Positions 32,757 through 46,190 of a stretch of 64,000 nucleotides of DNA are shown piece after piece. Both the position numbers and the translations under genes were made by a program. This stretch comes from Corylus avellana. Its lineage: Eukaryota > Streptophyta > Magnoliopsida > Fagales > Betulaceae. The notes under the pieces were generated by a model, which was not told the origin of the DNA, searched no databases, and saw nothing but the letters and a program-made list of their open reading frames with translations. The stretch spans positions 19,034,838 through 19,098,837 of the forward strand of contig NC_081547.1 of assembly GCF_901000735.1 (NCBI RefSeq), written 5' to 3'. Numbering within the stretch: the first letter of the stretch is position 1; each line of letters opens with the position of its first letter.

Positions 32757-35700
32757 ATGGTGAGTGTTTCTATTCGATTTCATTTCTCAAACGCTTTCAC
32801 ATTTCATTTTAGATTAGATCTGGCACAAATTCCATTCGATTTGGTGTTAATTTTGCTGAATCACGTAGTTGATTGGGTGTAATTCAAGCAATTTTTGATT
32901 AATTACTTCGAATGAGAAACTTAGAATTAATTAAGCGGTTTCAGTTTCGACGAGATCTGGTGTTTCTTCGCTAACTGACTCTTTTTTTCTTTGGTTCTGT
33001 TGTTCGCTCCTCTGAAGCCTCTGAGACTCGAAATCAAGGTACTGTGAAATTAGATCTCAAGTTCTCAAGTTTTGTTTTGTTTTTTGTGTTTTCTGAATTT
33101 TGGTATTTTCTGTTTGGTTGCCGAGAATTATTCATTTGAATGTGTGAACATAGAAACCAAACAGAATTTGGATTTGAAAGTGTTTGATTGTTTGAGTAAT
33201 GGTGTCGTTTTGATCTTTGGATCAGAGAAAGCTTGCTCAAAGATCCGAGAGAGTAAAGTCTGTGGATCTGCATCCAACAGAACCATGGTAAATTATATGC
33301 TTTACTTAAATTCTTTGTATTCATATACTTTTATGTTAGAAAAATAGCGACACTATTATGTTCTTATATGGTAAAATGGCTAGTGGTAGAGCAATGTTAT
33401 ATATCCTGAGGCTGTAATTGTGTGGTTGCCTCTCAAATTGTTTTCCAAAGTATCCTAGAGGGAAAATTTAGTTATGAAGTGAGGCACTTGCGATGCAAAA
33501 TCGCACTTTTACACTGTTATGCAAAATTTTAAGTGGTTGTTGTGTACTGAAATCTGATGCATTCAATTGTTATTGCAGGATTCTTGCGAGTTTGTATTCA
33601 GGAACCGTGTGTATCTGGAACTACCAATCACAGGTATGGGAATGTAATGATGAAAAATATGATCTGGGAAATTAGAACTGCTACTTTTGCTTTTATTTTT
33701 TATTTTTTGGAATTTTCATTGTTAATTTTAATAAGGTGAGATCTGTACAAAGTTGTCAACAAGTTGAACAAATTTACTGTATTTGGAGATTCTTAGATTG
33801 CTCCCCTCTTGCTTCCTTGGTTGAAGCACTCTGCACTCTGCACTCTGCACTCTGCACTCTGCACTCAGAGTAGTCAATATCATGTTCCCGATACATACAG
33901 ACTCAGAGTCTGCCCTGAGGATTGGTCACCCAGTGATATACTAATTAAGTTAAAGTGTGAGCTGTTCAGGGGGAAGAATGCTAAACTGATCCCAACCAAG
34001 TCCTTAGTTACTACATAGAAAGAAGTTATGTGGATTAGAGCCTCGTAGTGACCACAATCCTTGGTTGAAGCACTGTACACTCAGAGTAGTCAAATATCAT
34101 GATCCCGAGTCCTGACACACTCAGACAGAGTCTGCCCTGAGGATTGGATACCCTGAGATATACTAATTAATAAAAAGTATGAGCTGTTCAGGGGACAGAA
34201 TGCTAAACAGATCCTAACAAAGTCCTTAGTTACTACATAGAAAGAATTTATGTGAAGGAGAACCTAGTAGTGACCACAATCTTTGAAGAAACAACCCCCC
34301 CCACAAAGTTCTCATCTTTTTTGGTTTTCTTCCTGTTTTCAAATACATTTGACATACCATCAACCTTTTTAACTTATTCGTATTTATACTCAGTCAAACA
34401 AAATCCATCTACGAAGCACCTTTTTATTGTGCCACATATATAAATCACAAACCTGTGGAAGACAATGAGGGCATTCAAGAAGAGGATGCATGCAGTGATT
34501 CACTGTTGTAGGGATGTCACAGCACATCATTCGTTTATGGTGTAAATTTTAATTCTTAAAGTTGGTGAAAATTTTGTGATGTGATTTGTTAATAAGATCC
34601 TCTCGTAGTGTCCTTAGTGGCAATTTGATTCTCTTTCAAACTTCTGCACAATGCCTCCCGGGCTTCTCTTATGGGCTTGTTGATGATGAAAGCCCCAATG
34701 CTTGTGCTGAAGTAGTGCCATTTAGGTCCCGTTTGGTTTGTAGAATAGACTTCAGGAATGGAATGACTATTCCTATGGAATAGCCATTTTTCCATTTGGT
34801 GAGGATCTATTTTTTAAGAATAGTTATTTCCCGGGGAATAACCATTCCCCTAAGAGCATCTCCAAGAGAATAGGCTATTCACTATTCACACTATAAACTT
34901 TGTTTATTATTATTTTTCTCGCTTTCTTTCTTTTACTCTCTCTCTCTTCTTTCTTTCACTCTCTCCCACACAAAATAATATTTAAAGAAAATAGAGAGTA
35001 GAATAGATAATCTGTTGGAGTGTGTATGGAAAAATGAGTAGCTAAATTAAAAATATGTATTTTTTCAGTAGCTATTTTGCTTACTTCTGTCGGAGATGCT
35101 CTAAACATGAGAGGAATAGCTATTCCTAAGGCGATAGACAAGGTTTTCCAATTTTTTTTTTTTTTTTAAAAAAAGGTTGAATGTGTGGGTGGCCGGCCAC
35201 CCACACATTCAACTATTTTTTCTTTTTTAATTTGAGTTTTGGAAAAATTAGAAATCATATGGGTTTTTTTAGTAATTTTGGTTCAATTCCAACTATGAAA
35301 TATGTGTTGTTATCAAACTAAAGAATATGAATAATTATTCTATTTCAACCTCCTATATTCTCAGTAATAACTATTCATTTTCCTTATGGAATACCTATTC
35401 CGCAAACCAAACGGGCCTTAGTGTTATAGTTCAACTTGGGTCCTCTTTCATGGCTGACCTATGCCAAATAAGTGGCACATCTCTCTCTCTCTCTCTCTCT
35501 ACATACACATCTATACATGCATGTGTTACATGTACGAGTGCACCTGTGCCCATGCGTGGGTGTATGTGTGTGCTTGTGTTTGTGTGTCTTGTATAATTTG
35601 CCTCACAACATTTGTTCTATGTCTTTAATGGAATAATACTATGAAAATAATGCCATTCGTTAAGGTCACTGAGGTATATATCAGGTCTATAAAGGGTTTT

Positions 35701-38700
35701 TATATGCTTGATGTTTTTGAACGTCAGGAGTTACCTGAAGTAACAAGAAGTCTGCTTTCTGTCCATTCTGTGTTTTATATTCAGCACTTCTGAAGACGCT
35801 ATGTGTGGCTACATTCTTCTAGTCAACTGTATGATGAATTGAATTTATTTGTTATTTCATGGCTTGTAAGAGGTGTTATGTTCTAATAAAAAAGACTGGT
35901 TTTATGTCTGCATATTCTTGAAATATCAGAAAAAAGTGCTTGAGTTTTCTTCCTTCCTTATGGAGGGTCTTGAGTCGGTTACAAGCCTTAGGAGCTTGAG
36001 GTTATTGCTATTAACTATTTTCTATGTTGAGTTCTTTGGAGGTTTATAAAGCATTTATGTCTAACTTAAATCTCCCTGTCACCACACCAGACAATGGCGA
36101 AGTCTTTTGAGGTCACAGAGTTACCAGGTATCTTATATAAAATGTTATTTTGTTTGTTTTTATATTTCCCTGCTTGATGACGTTGTTGAGAAGATTTTTT
36201 CCTGGAGTCGTTCTTGGTATTAATTTAATTGGGGTGCTAAAGCTATATCCCTACTTGCAGTTAGGTCAGCCAAGTTTATAGCCCGCAAACAATGGGTTGT
36301 TGCTGGAGCTGATGACATGTTTATTCGTGTATACAACTACAACACTATGGATAAGGTTAAAGTATTTGAGGCACATACAGACTACATTAGGTGTGTGGCT
36401 GTCCATCCTACCCTTCCATATGTGCTGTCGTCATCTGATGATATGCTCATAAAGCTTTGGGATTGGGAGAAAGGTTGGGCATGTACTCAGATTTTTGAGG
36501 GGCATTCCCATTATGTGATGCAAGTTACATTTAATCCAAAAGACACCAACACATTTGCAAGTGCATCTCTTGATCGCACCATAAAGGTACAATGGGATTG
36601 TCAGTGGTGACTTTTTTTCTTGTAATTATGCTAATAATGCTCTGTTTTCGCAATTCCTTCTAGATTTGGAATCTTGGCTCGCCCGACCCGAATTTTACAT
36701 TGGATGCGCATCAGAAGGGTGTTAATTGCGTTGATTACTTTACCGGTGGTGATAAACCTTATCTAATTACTGGTTCTGATGATCACACTGCTAAGGTCTG
36801 CCGCCTGTCCGTTTCTTTTCTTTGCAATATTTCTAATTAAACATATGTACAATGATCTGGAACATTTATGGATAAATCCTTTATGAAAGCAGGTGTGGGA
36901 CTATCAGACCAAAAGCTGTGTCCAGACACTAGAGGGCCACACACACAATGTCTCTGCAGTATGTTTTCATCCTGAACTTCCTATAATAATTACTGGTTCT
37001 GAAGATGGGACTGTTCGTATATGGCACTCTACCACTTATAGGTAATTCACTTTGTACAATATTTTCTTAGTTTTATGTCTTTGAAATTGGCATGGCCTGA
37101 GCTTTTGTTCTATCTTCCTTTGAAGAACTTTTGTTCTTTGGTAAAACAGTTGTTTTTCTGCATAACAGTTCCCTTTCACATGATGGTGTATGATTTTGAA
37201 TTGAAATTTGAGTTCATAAGTTTGTTTGAAGTATTGGAAAAATCTGTTCAAGTTTATCTTTTTGAACATTTCCCTTCTCCCATCCTCCCTTCTTTTCTGC
37301 CCTATATTTTCCTAGATAACCTTATCAAATGATATCCTGTTACGAAGATGCTATGAGGAATTGTCGATGCTTTAGAGTAATGGATGATACAACTTCCACA
37401 CAACTTGCCATCTTTCTCATGTGAACATAAGAACCTATCATTCTGGTCTTGGTTACATAGAGTATAAATTTGATCATCCTTTATTTCTAATGTGATAAAA
37501 GGCTGAATTGGGCTGAAATTCAGATTTAAATTGAGCCCAGAATTGACACAATATTGAAACTTATAAAGTAGAACCTTATTTTTGTGTTCCCTTCTTCTTT
37601 CCTTGTTCCTCTTCGTCACCTTTTTTCATTTTTTCTTTTTTTAATTAAATTTGTTGCAGAATTCAGTATTTCCTTTTCTTTTTTAATTTGAAAAATCCTA
37701 TCAATGTATGATTGAGTTTTATGGATTTATGCTAACCTTCAGCTCTCATTTACTTTCAGGCTTGAGAACACATTGAATTATGGTCTTGAAAGAGTTTGGG
37801 CTATTGGATACATGAAAGGTTCACGTCGGTAAGTTTCTCGATTAGATTTTTCTTTTAAGCAAATATCATTGTCGTTTCTCCTTTAAGTTTGAAGTACTTT
37901 GAGGGTTGTATATTCACTCTTATACTTAGAAATGTGTTAATGTGGTTCAAATCCTAGTATGGGATACTTATATTAATTAAGTTCGCTCATTTTCTTAGAG
38001 AATGTGAGAGGCATCATTTTAATTGTTGTTTTTGTTTCCTGGCACATTTCTTCTTGAGTTGTTTGTTTTCATGGGTCAAAATTCTTTGTATTACTTTGTT
38101 GAGAATTGGGCCCTGTTACTTTGTTGAAGTTGTTTTATATCTTTCAAAATTGTGTCTGATGTGTTCATCTTGCTAAACTACTAGAGTATTGTTTTTTTGT
38201 TCAGGGTTGTAATTGGTTATGATGAAGGAACCATTATGGTGAAACTTGGTCGGGAAGAACCTGTAGCTAGTATGGACAACAGTGGAAAAATCATATGGGC
38301 TAAGCATAATGAAATTCAAACTGTGAACATTAAGAGTGTGGGGGCAGATTTGGAGGTTTGAATTCAATTACACACCCTTAATTTGCTCCATCACATGGAC
38401 TTCAGAAATAAAATGATTTGCCTTTTCTTTTCTTGACATTCCAGCTTCTCTGTTTACTTTGCTTGTTAGGTTGCTGATGGAGAAAGATTGCCTTTGGCTG
38501 TTAAGGAGTTGGGAACCTGTGATCTTTACCCACAGGTGATCTGGAATACTTCTGGTCTCATTTCAATTCCTGTTATTTGTTTGTTGTATTTGTGCATTTT
38601 TTATTTCTTCTGCTTCTGCCATGTAATCCGCATGGTAGGAAAGAAATGAGTCTTTGTAAGTTTATGTGTACAGTAACTTATGGTATCCTATCCGATTAAA

Positions 38701-41700
38701 TAATCTTCCTTTGTAGCTATTGTATGCTTGTTATTTAGTCTTTTTGGCTGATGTAACAGTCTGGTTCAGATTTATCGATTTGGGAAACTCATAATGTTCT
38801 GGGAACAAAAGAGTTTGAAATTCAGAAATTGTTGTGTATGACAAGTCATGGCCAAGTATAACCCAGATTAAATTTGTGGCAGATTAGTGTCGCACCTTTA
38901 CTTTTAGGTCTCCTCAGACTGGCTTCTTGTTCCATAGCTCTTTATTCGGAGGCTGAAGTTTGTTTCTATAATCTATAGCTTTTGATTTCCCATATCCTAT
39001 TTTGTTTAGTTCTCTGCATATCTGAAACAGCTTGCTACCATGCAATTTTCCATATGAATTTCCATCATCTATAGTGATGTTGACATAGAAATAACTTTGT
39101 ATTTTTAAGTAGTGATTAATGTCATGAAAGTTTTCTCTATAAGTTGATTTTAGCTGTTCAATTTCTGTAATCTGAAAAAGTGCTGCTTGTTCCAAGATGA
39201 TGATTATTGCTTTTTTCAGGAGGGGAAAAATGGTAAGCATGTACTTGATGGGGAAGGGAAACTGTAATGTAACATGTTTAGTTTTATTAATTCCAGAGTA
39301 ATAAGCATTTACTTGGTGGGGAAGGAAAACTGTAGTGTAACATGTGGATTTTGAGGATGTGGTGTGAAAATTGGTTCTGTGTCCTGCTATAGTTCATGGC
39401 AGTCTGCATTTGCAAATGGAAGTGTGAGGATATAAAGAAAGATTGTTCCTAAAATGTTGTGACATTTTGTATAAATTGTTTTTGTGTCTATTTGCACGTG
39501 TTATTGGGTTTATTGTTTATTGTTTTTATTTTCAGAGCTTAAAGCACAATCCCAATGGGAGGTTTGTTGTTGTCTGTGGAGATGGTGAGTACATTATATA
39601 TACAGCTTTGGCATGGAGAAATAGGTCATTCGGTTCGGCTTTGGAATTTGCATGGTCGTCAGATGGAGAATACGCTGTTAGAGAAAGCACATCAAAGATT
39701 AAGATTTTCAGTAAAAATTTCCAGGTTTGTCTATATGTCCAGTGAGATGCTGGAAGCTACTGATTTCGTTTCACTCCTTATTTCTTGTCACTTCTGTTGG
39801 AAAGCTGGTTGTCAGTTTCATTTCCTCCAAAAGAAGTTATGATTCTTGAACATTTTGATGGGTAGTTATAAATCATATTGCCAATTCCAATGATATTTTA
39901 CCTTCAAATTAGGGAAAGGTCATGGAAACCTCCAAAAGTGGATGCCTTGGTTTTGAAATTTGACTCAATTATCAGGATGTTAGATCATGAATATTGGTTC
40001 AATTCATCTGTAACCTTGTGAATATCAATTTCCATTCTAGTGAATGTTTGTTGAGTTTAATGGAGGTTTCATCTATCAGGAAAAGAGGAGCGTTCGTCCA
40101 ACCTTCTCGGCTGAGCGTATTTATGGGGGAGCCTTATTGGCAATGTGTTCAAATGATTTTATTTGTTTCTATGATTGGGCTGAATGCAGGTTAATTCGGC
40201 GAATTGATGTTAATGTGAAAGTAAGCAACAAAATAACTTTAAGATGTCTATCAGTTGCCTTTTTTTTCCAGCTACACTGCTTCCTATGTTTCACTCTTTT
40301 GTGTTGATGTATCAGAATCTTCATTGGGCTGACAGTGGAGATTTAGTGGCGATTGCCAGCGATACATCATTCTATATCTTGAAGTACAGTGTAAGGATCT
40401 ATTCAATCTTAGTCTTTCATTTAGTAAATTCTCTTTAGGACACTAGTTCATTTTTTTTTCATGAGATATGCACGTTTCTGTCATTGACCTGTGGTTTTGT
40501 GCAATTTATTACGAACTTGATCTGATCTTTAATGTTGCAGCGTGATGTGGTTTCTTCTTATTTGGATAGTGGAAGACCTGTAGATGAACAAGGTGTTGAG
40601 GATGCCTTTGAGCTTCTCCATGAAGTGAATGAACGTGTCAGGACTGGTATATGGGTTGGGGATTGTTTTATTTATAACAACTCCTCCTGGAGGCTCAATT
40701 ACTGTGTTGGTGGTGAGGTATTGTATATGGTCCATACCTGATTTGAACTTGTTTTACATATCCAGATATTATCATTCCGTGGATTTGATAGGGCCATCTT
40801 GATAAGTTATTCTATTTATTTAGGTAACCACAATGTTTCATTTGGACCGGCCTATGTATTTGTTGGGTTATCTTGCTAGTCAAAGTCGAGTGTATCTAAT
40901 TGACAAAGAGTTCAAGTAAGTAGTGTTTTGGTTTCTGTCCATAGAGGAGGTCAGTTAGGCTGTTCGCTTCATTATTAATCTTTTTCTTGTTTATCTATTT
41001 GTTCATGCAGTGTTATGGGATACACCTTACTTGTTAGCTTGATTGAGTATAAGACTCTTGTGATGCGTGGGGACCTGGAAAGGGCCAGTGAACTTTTACC
41101 TTCAATTCCTAAAGAGCATCATAATAGGTGTGTACAGAGTTTGCAAATGATGGAAAATGGAAAATTTCTTTTAATTCTTAAACAATTTCTTCTTATGTGT
41201 TACATTTGGCTATTTGGACACTCCTATGTTTCATTTGATAGGCCGAAACATAGTTTATTGCAAAAGTAATTGTTGAACTGTTTCAAAATTGTTACTTGGA
41301 AGATATATCAATAGCTATTCTTCATATCTATGATCTGAATGTTCTTGCAAGATGGGTGATCATATGGCTGGCATCTGTGCACATCAGATCTGTTTAGTCT
41401 AAGAATATATTAACAGAATTTTATCATTTGTGATATATGTGAAGTTCAGGAACTAAATTGTTCTTTGGATCCTGATGCTTTTTTTATTCTTTTTCTTTTG
41501 TTGATAGTGTTGCTCGTTTCTTGGAATCACGTGGAATGATAGAGGATGCTCTTGAAGTAGCTACAGACCCTGATTACAGATTTGAGCTAGCCATACAGCT
41601 TGGCAGATTAGAGGTTGCAAAGGTAAGTCCAATTCAATTGTGTCATTGAGAGGATATAAGTAGCCTTGAGAGCATTTGTCTGCTTTAGCATTTGAACATT

Positions 41701-43567
41701 TCTAATTTCCTTTTGAGGAGTGATATGTCCATTTACCAATTTTGACTTGAGTAATTTATATATGTTTGTGCAGGGTATTGCCTCAGAAGTGCAGAGTGAG
41801 ACTAAATGGAAGCAGTTGGGAGAATTAGCTATGTCCACTGGAAAGGTGTTGATTTCGTTTAGAATAAATCTTTCATTGTGACAGTAGTCTTGGTGAAAAA
41901 TCATCCCAATTTAATATTGCAAAAAATGCGATAACCTAAGTTTTCATTTGCTTTTAGATGCTATGCTGTTTGAATTTAGTAGTCTCCTGTTAGATGCTAT
42001 ACTGTTTATGTGGATTTTGGACTCGCTGTTGCAAATGTTGCTTCCTCAGCCAAACTTCTCTAGAAACTTATCCTGTGAAATGTTTGTTTTTAATTAAATA
42101 TTTCACTTAATTGACATTCTGCTCTTATTGGAGTATTGCAGTTAGAAATGGCCGAGGAATGTTTAAAGCATGCAATGGACTTGAGTGGTTTATTGCTGCT
42201 TTATTCTTCTTTAGGTGATGCTGAAGGGATATCACAACTTGCTTCCCTTGCTAAAGAGCAGGGAAAGAACAACGTTGCATTCCTTTGCTTATTCATGTTG
42301 GGTAAATTGGAAGAGTGCCTCCAGCTGTTGTTGGATAGGTATATTATTTTATTTTTATTTTGAACATGAAACATTAGAACACAAATGCATGAAATTATAT
42401 TTTTGCAGCAATCGGATTCCTGAGGCTGCGTTGATGGCGCGATCTTATCTTCCAAGCAAGGTCTCAGAGATAGTCGCAATTTGGAGAAAGGACCTCAATA
42501 AGGTAACTGTTTTTGAGCTGTTTGTTATGCTGGGTTTGGATTGTGTAATAAAAAATTTGTGTTAACAATATCAGGTGTCATAATTGTGAGGATAGTTATT
42601 TGGTAGTCTGCTGTAATGCCAAAATGCTACGCATAATTATGCACTTATATCATTATGTATGTATGATCATGTAGATTATTCAACAAAATTTGCTGCTATT
42701 TGTAGGTCAATACAAAAGCTGCTGAATCTTTAGCCGTTCCTGAGGAGTATCCTAATTTGTTTGAGGATTGGCAAGTTGCACTATCTGTTGAATCCAAAGT
42801 TGCAGAGACAAGGTACTCAAGCATTCAGATATATATATACCAGCCTTTGTCTGGATGGTTTTTCCTTGAGATTCTTATTAATCTTTTCTCTATGCTGCTA
42901 CCTGAATAGATAGCAATTATTAACTGCCTTATTTTAATTGCTTTCTAGGGGCATGTATCCTCCTGCACATGAATATATAAACCATGCCGATAGATCACAT
43001 ATTACACTTGTGGAGGCTTTCAGAAACATGCAAATTGATGGTGAGGAACCCCTTGAGAATGGAGACACAGATCACGAGGTACACTCTGCCTATATATTTT
43101 ATATTTACTTGGTGGAAAATGTCTTTGGTTTTATTTAATGCAAATAACACCATACTGCGTGACATGTTAAACTTGAACTACTTTACGAGCGATGTTTCTA
43201 TGTATAAGTGTACAATACTTTGGTGTTTCATACTCTTGATATATTGTCAATTTTATTTTTGCTTTTTCTCTTGAACATGTGAACTTCTGTTGTAATTCTC
43301 TTATTGTTGGTTCTCCAAATTTTCTATGGAACTTGTGTTAGTACACTTTAATATATTTGTTACGGGTTACTGGTACAGAATGGAGAAGAACAGAATGGAG
43401 AAGAGCAGAATGAAGAACAGAATGAAGAGGAACACAATGGAGAAGAAGGTAGCCAGGAGGAGGGTGTCGTAGTGGATGCTGATTCAACAGATGGCGCTGT
43501 ACTCGTTAACGGCAACGAGGCTGACGAAGAGTGGGGTACGAATAATGAAGGAACCCCGTCGGCCTAA
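32757..43567 (+). CDS. COPB2: Coatomer subunit beta-prime (beta'-COP), 24 exons
   Basis: Beta'-COP is part of the outer layer of the COPI coat, which returns proteins from Golgi to ER; its N-terminal propeller binds dilysine retrieval signals. Exons: 32757-32759, 33019-33039, 33226-33287, 33579-33633, 36091-36127, 36261-36586, 36664-36795, 36893-37041, 37760-37828, 38205-38355, 38470-38535, 39536-39724, 40080-40220, 40316-40390, 40541-40717, 40824-40915, 41011-41127, 41508-41622, 41774-41845, 42142-42338, 42409-42502, 42706-42812, 42949-43078, 43379-43567. All junctions are GT-AG and phases agree, giving 921 codons, the usual plant length. It begins [20 protein letters not shown]. Two WD40 propellers (about residues 1-300 and 300-590; for example [26 protein letters not shown]) precede an alpha-solenoid (600-830, with [32 protein letters not shown]) and an acidic, Glu/Asn-rich tail from about residue 858. 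Everything indicates a working gene; large intron 4 carries MITEs. Confidence 0.97.
33817..34285 (+). repeat. Direct duplication of about 240 bp in intron 4
   Basis: 33817-34060 and 34061-34285 share the same blocks in order, including TTGGTTGAAGCACT, GAGTAGTCAA, GTCTGCCCTGAGGATTGG and TCCTTAGTTACTACATAGAA. The first copy also contains five CACTCTG heptamers in tandem (33827-33866), absent from the second. Confidence 0.8.
34854..35101. mobile_element. Nested 248-bp MITE with TAA duplication
   Basis: Begins GAGCATCTCCAAGAG and ends with the near reverse complement (CTGTCGGAGATGCTC). TAA lies on both sides (34851-34853 and 35102-35104). It sits wholly inside the larger MITE, so it inserted later. 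Confidence 0.75.
35176..35213. repeat. Perfect 38-bp palindrome
   Basis: The left arm GTTGAATGTGTGGGTGGCC is followed at once by its exact reverse complement, with GGCCGGCC at the centre (35191-35198). In RNA it would form a long uninterrupted hairpin within intron 4. Confidence 0.95.
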
Positions 43568-44385
43568 AAGCAATTGGTTGAGCCAATGTGAAAATCCAAA
43601 TTTTGTATCTGGTGATTAATTGATTCTAAAGTGTCATTTCTAACTCCCATTCCGTAACTTGCTCTTTTTTTTTTTTTTGGACTATTACAATATCTACTAG
43701 AACTAACCCTACAACTACTAACTCATTGTAATCACCCGTTAATTTTCTTCTTGTGTTATTTTCGTCTTTTTGGTTGTTGCTACTTGTATGCTCAATCTAT
43801 AGGGAACTATATTATGATCATAATATGTATTATCTAGTACATTATTACATAACAAATGACCAAGTCTAGTCTCTACTATTTGTAATGTCATTAACGTATG
43901 TCTTTCTAATATGATATTTTAGAGCGTTTTAACATTTGTAGTGTATTATAGGGCATGTAAGCTAGTTGTTTCTTGATTTCAAATGGGCAAAATGGATTCC
44001 TGTAACATCGCCAGCTTGATATGACATTTGACATTACAATGATCTATTGGATTTCTAATGATTTCCATATCTAACTTGTAGTTTCACTGACTTGGTGGTG
44101 TTGCTCTGCAATCTTTTCATTTTAGAAATATGGGCATACAATTGAAGATGATTTGTCGCCTTCGTTAGATGTTTGTGTGTGTGTATGCGTATTCATATTA
44201 TGTATATTTAGTTCCATGTATATATAAATTTGTCTACCCTGAATGTATAGTGTGAGCTAAGAACTTGATTTGCATCTTCCTTCTCCCCTTGTCATGCCAT
44301 CTTTGTTTATTTCTTCATTTATTTTTTATAGACACTGGGTAGATTTATCATGACTTGGTTCTTATTCCTTTTTTTCTGTTGGCAG

Positions 44386-44405
44386 TGCTTACGCCACATC
44401 AGTAG
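44386..44405 (+). CDS. COPB2: Alternative last coding exon of the coatomer gene
   Basis: Exon 24 contains an internal donor (GTACGA at 43536). Splicing from 43535 to an acceptor after a strong pyrimidine tract (ttttttctgttggcag, ending 44385) keeps the frame and replaces the last residues [10 protein letters not shown] with VLTPHQ before TAG at 44403-44405. The resulting protein has 917 residues. I recall both kinds of ending among plant beta'-COP isoforms, which supports real alternative splicing; the read-through form is the 921-residue version. Confidence 0.65.
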
Positions 44406-45900
44406 GTTCCAGCTGTATGGATTTCTTAAAGTGAGAAGAGATGAGAAAGCTATCTATCTATAAGTGATTGTGGGGATTTGTTGTTTCTGTTGCCTGATGG
44501 TGTGGCTTTGTAGCGCCTTGAATTTTGCCATTGGGCCATATAGTATAAAAAATTTCTTAGCTTTAGTTAATTGCTTTTTCAATTTTCTTCCTTTTCTTTT
44601 AGCATATTCTAAAGGCTATCTCGAATTTAGTTCCATTGTGAATGTAGAAAAAATTGAACCAGAGAAGATCACCAGATTTCTTTTTTTCATTGTTCAAATT
44701 CTAGATGTTTTTGGTTCCCTTGTTTGTTGTGGGAATTCTCTTATATTCATCTTGGATTGTAAACATGCCGCCTTATTATTATTATTATTATTATTCATTT
44801 TCTACATGAGAAGCTTATCAAAGTGTTGGATTTTCCTATGACTGGTTTCTTGAGTAAGGTTTGGACCTTCTTTGGGGTGGAAATTGTGGTAAGTCGTGTT
44901 TGTGCGTGAGCTTGTTCATATGATGAATGCATTGTCTGTTTCAATCTTTTGGCAACAGCGATGTATTTGATTAGGTATTAAACTGAAACGCTTGATTGTG
45001 TATGTTTATATAGGATCAGCAGACAGATTATTTGGCTCTAAAATAGATGGTTAATGAACATATAAACTACGAAGAGGGAAAGAAGATATTGCATATGTCT
45101 AACTCAGATTTTTTAAAAAAACTGGACCTTTCTATAGCGCCTCTAAAAAATATTAAACTAATAATTATAAAAATAAGAAAAAAAATTGAAGAGGTGGGAG
45201 TGGGGCTAGTAATGTTAGAAGTATGACTTAATTTTTTATGTTCTTTCTTTTATTCATTGAAAAGTGACGGAACTTCTAAAATTACTATTAAATAAACTTG
45301 CAACTCTTCAGAGGAGAAAGATTATGGCTATTTAAGTTGTTTTAAATTACATAATTAATATTTTAAATCTGTGTATAATTTAACTAGTTATTTTTAACAA
45401 AAAAAAAAGTTCTTATACTTTGGCTATCAATTTAAAAGTGCTTTTTGGAATTTTAAAAATACGAAACAATCGACAAATATAACTTGCACTATTTGTTGAA
45501 ATAACAATCTTTCATTAATTTCTCCTGTCAAACATGGGCTCACAAACTTTTGTTCTTTTTCTTTTTTTATATCCATATGCAATGCATCCGGCACAAATTT
45601 TTTGTATATTTCTTTTTAGACTTTTCATGTTCCATCTCTAAAATGCAATGTAAGTTTGTTTTAAATTTTTGAGTATGGACAAACACAAAAACACATAGGA
45701 AACACCTGACATTGTCTGGATATGTTTGTGTATTTGTTATGAGCGTAGGTACTTACGGATGAGATTTCTAAAGAAATAACTTAGATACAGGACTCTAACC
45801 CACTAACAGTCCTTAGAGTGTAGGTTTCACACTTAAATTAACACTTGTCAGCAAAATAAAATGTCACTTGTTGAAATTTCAGAGACTCCTGTCTAAAACT
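44406..45900 (+). other. 3' untranslated region and intergenic DNA
   Basis: AT-rich without recognisable coding after the coatomer stop. The 3' untranslated region probably covers the first few hundred bases of this stretch; no unambiguous polyadenylation signal can be chosen. A run of (ATT)n lies near 44774-44795. Confidence 0.4.
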
Positions 45901-45904
45901 CCCC

Positions 45905-45906
<2 letters not shown>

Positions 45907-45939
<33 letters not shown>
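45907..45939. repeat. (AT)n microsatellite
   Basis: About 33 bp of alternating A and T. Confidence 0.9.
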
Positions 45940-45942
<3 letters not shown>

Positions 45943-46065
45943 TTATTAAATTTGAGATGATCATTATTGAATTTTAATCTAATGATGATTTTAAAAGTCA
46001 TATTATCTTTAGGAGAATAACATGACACTACTTAAAGCATTACTTGATTAAGCAACACCTTGACC

Positions 46066-46190
46066 CATTGGGAGTAGCTCAAGGCAATAAAATGTGCCAA
46101 CTTGAGGTAAGGTCAAGTCTCGTGGAAGTAGCAAGAGGGAATCTTGTCGGTAAATTTGTAAATTTGACAAGCTAATATACATATATAGCG
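46066..46190 (+). mobile_element. Possible degenerate SINE
   Basis: GGAGTAGCTCAAGGC (A-box-like) is followed about 40 bases later by AGGTCAAGTCTC (B-box-like) and a body resembling plant tRNA-derived SINEs. There is no clear poly(A) tail or duplication, so this is tentative. Confidence 0.25.

Larger units (their letters stand above)
34725..35417. mobile_element. PIF/Harbinger (Tourist-like) MITE in intron 4
   Basis: Ends GGTCCCGTTTGGTTTG (left) and GGCCCGTTTGGTTTGC (reverse complement of the right), flanked by TTA at 34722-34724 and 35418-35420, the 3-bp duplication typical of the superfamily. The 693 bp include a second MITE at 34854-35101 and a palindrome at 35176-35213. Confidence 0.75.

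Noticed and set aside
37036..37619. Minus-strand ORFs within coatomer introns
   Set aside because: They overlap introns and exons of a well-supported gene on the other strand and show no recognisable protein features.
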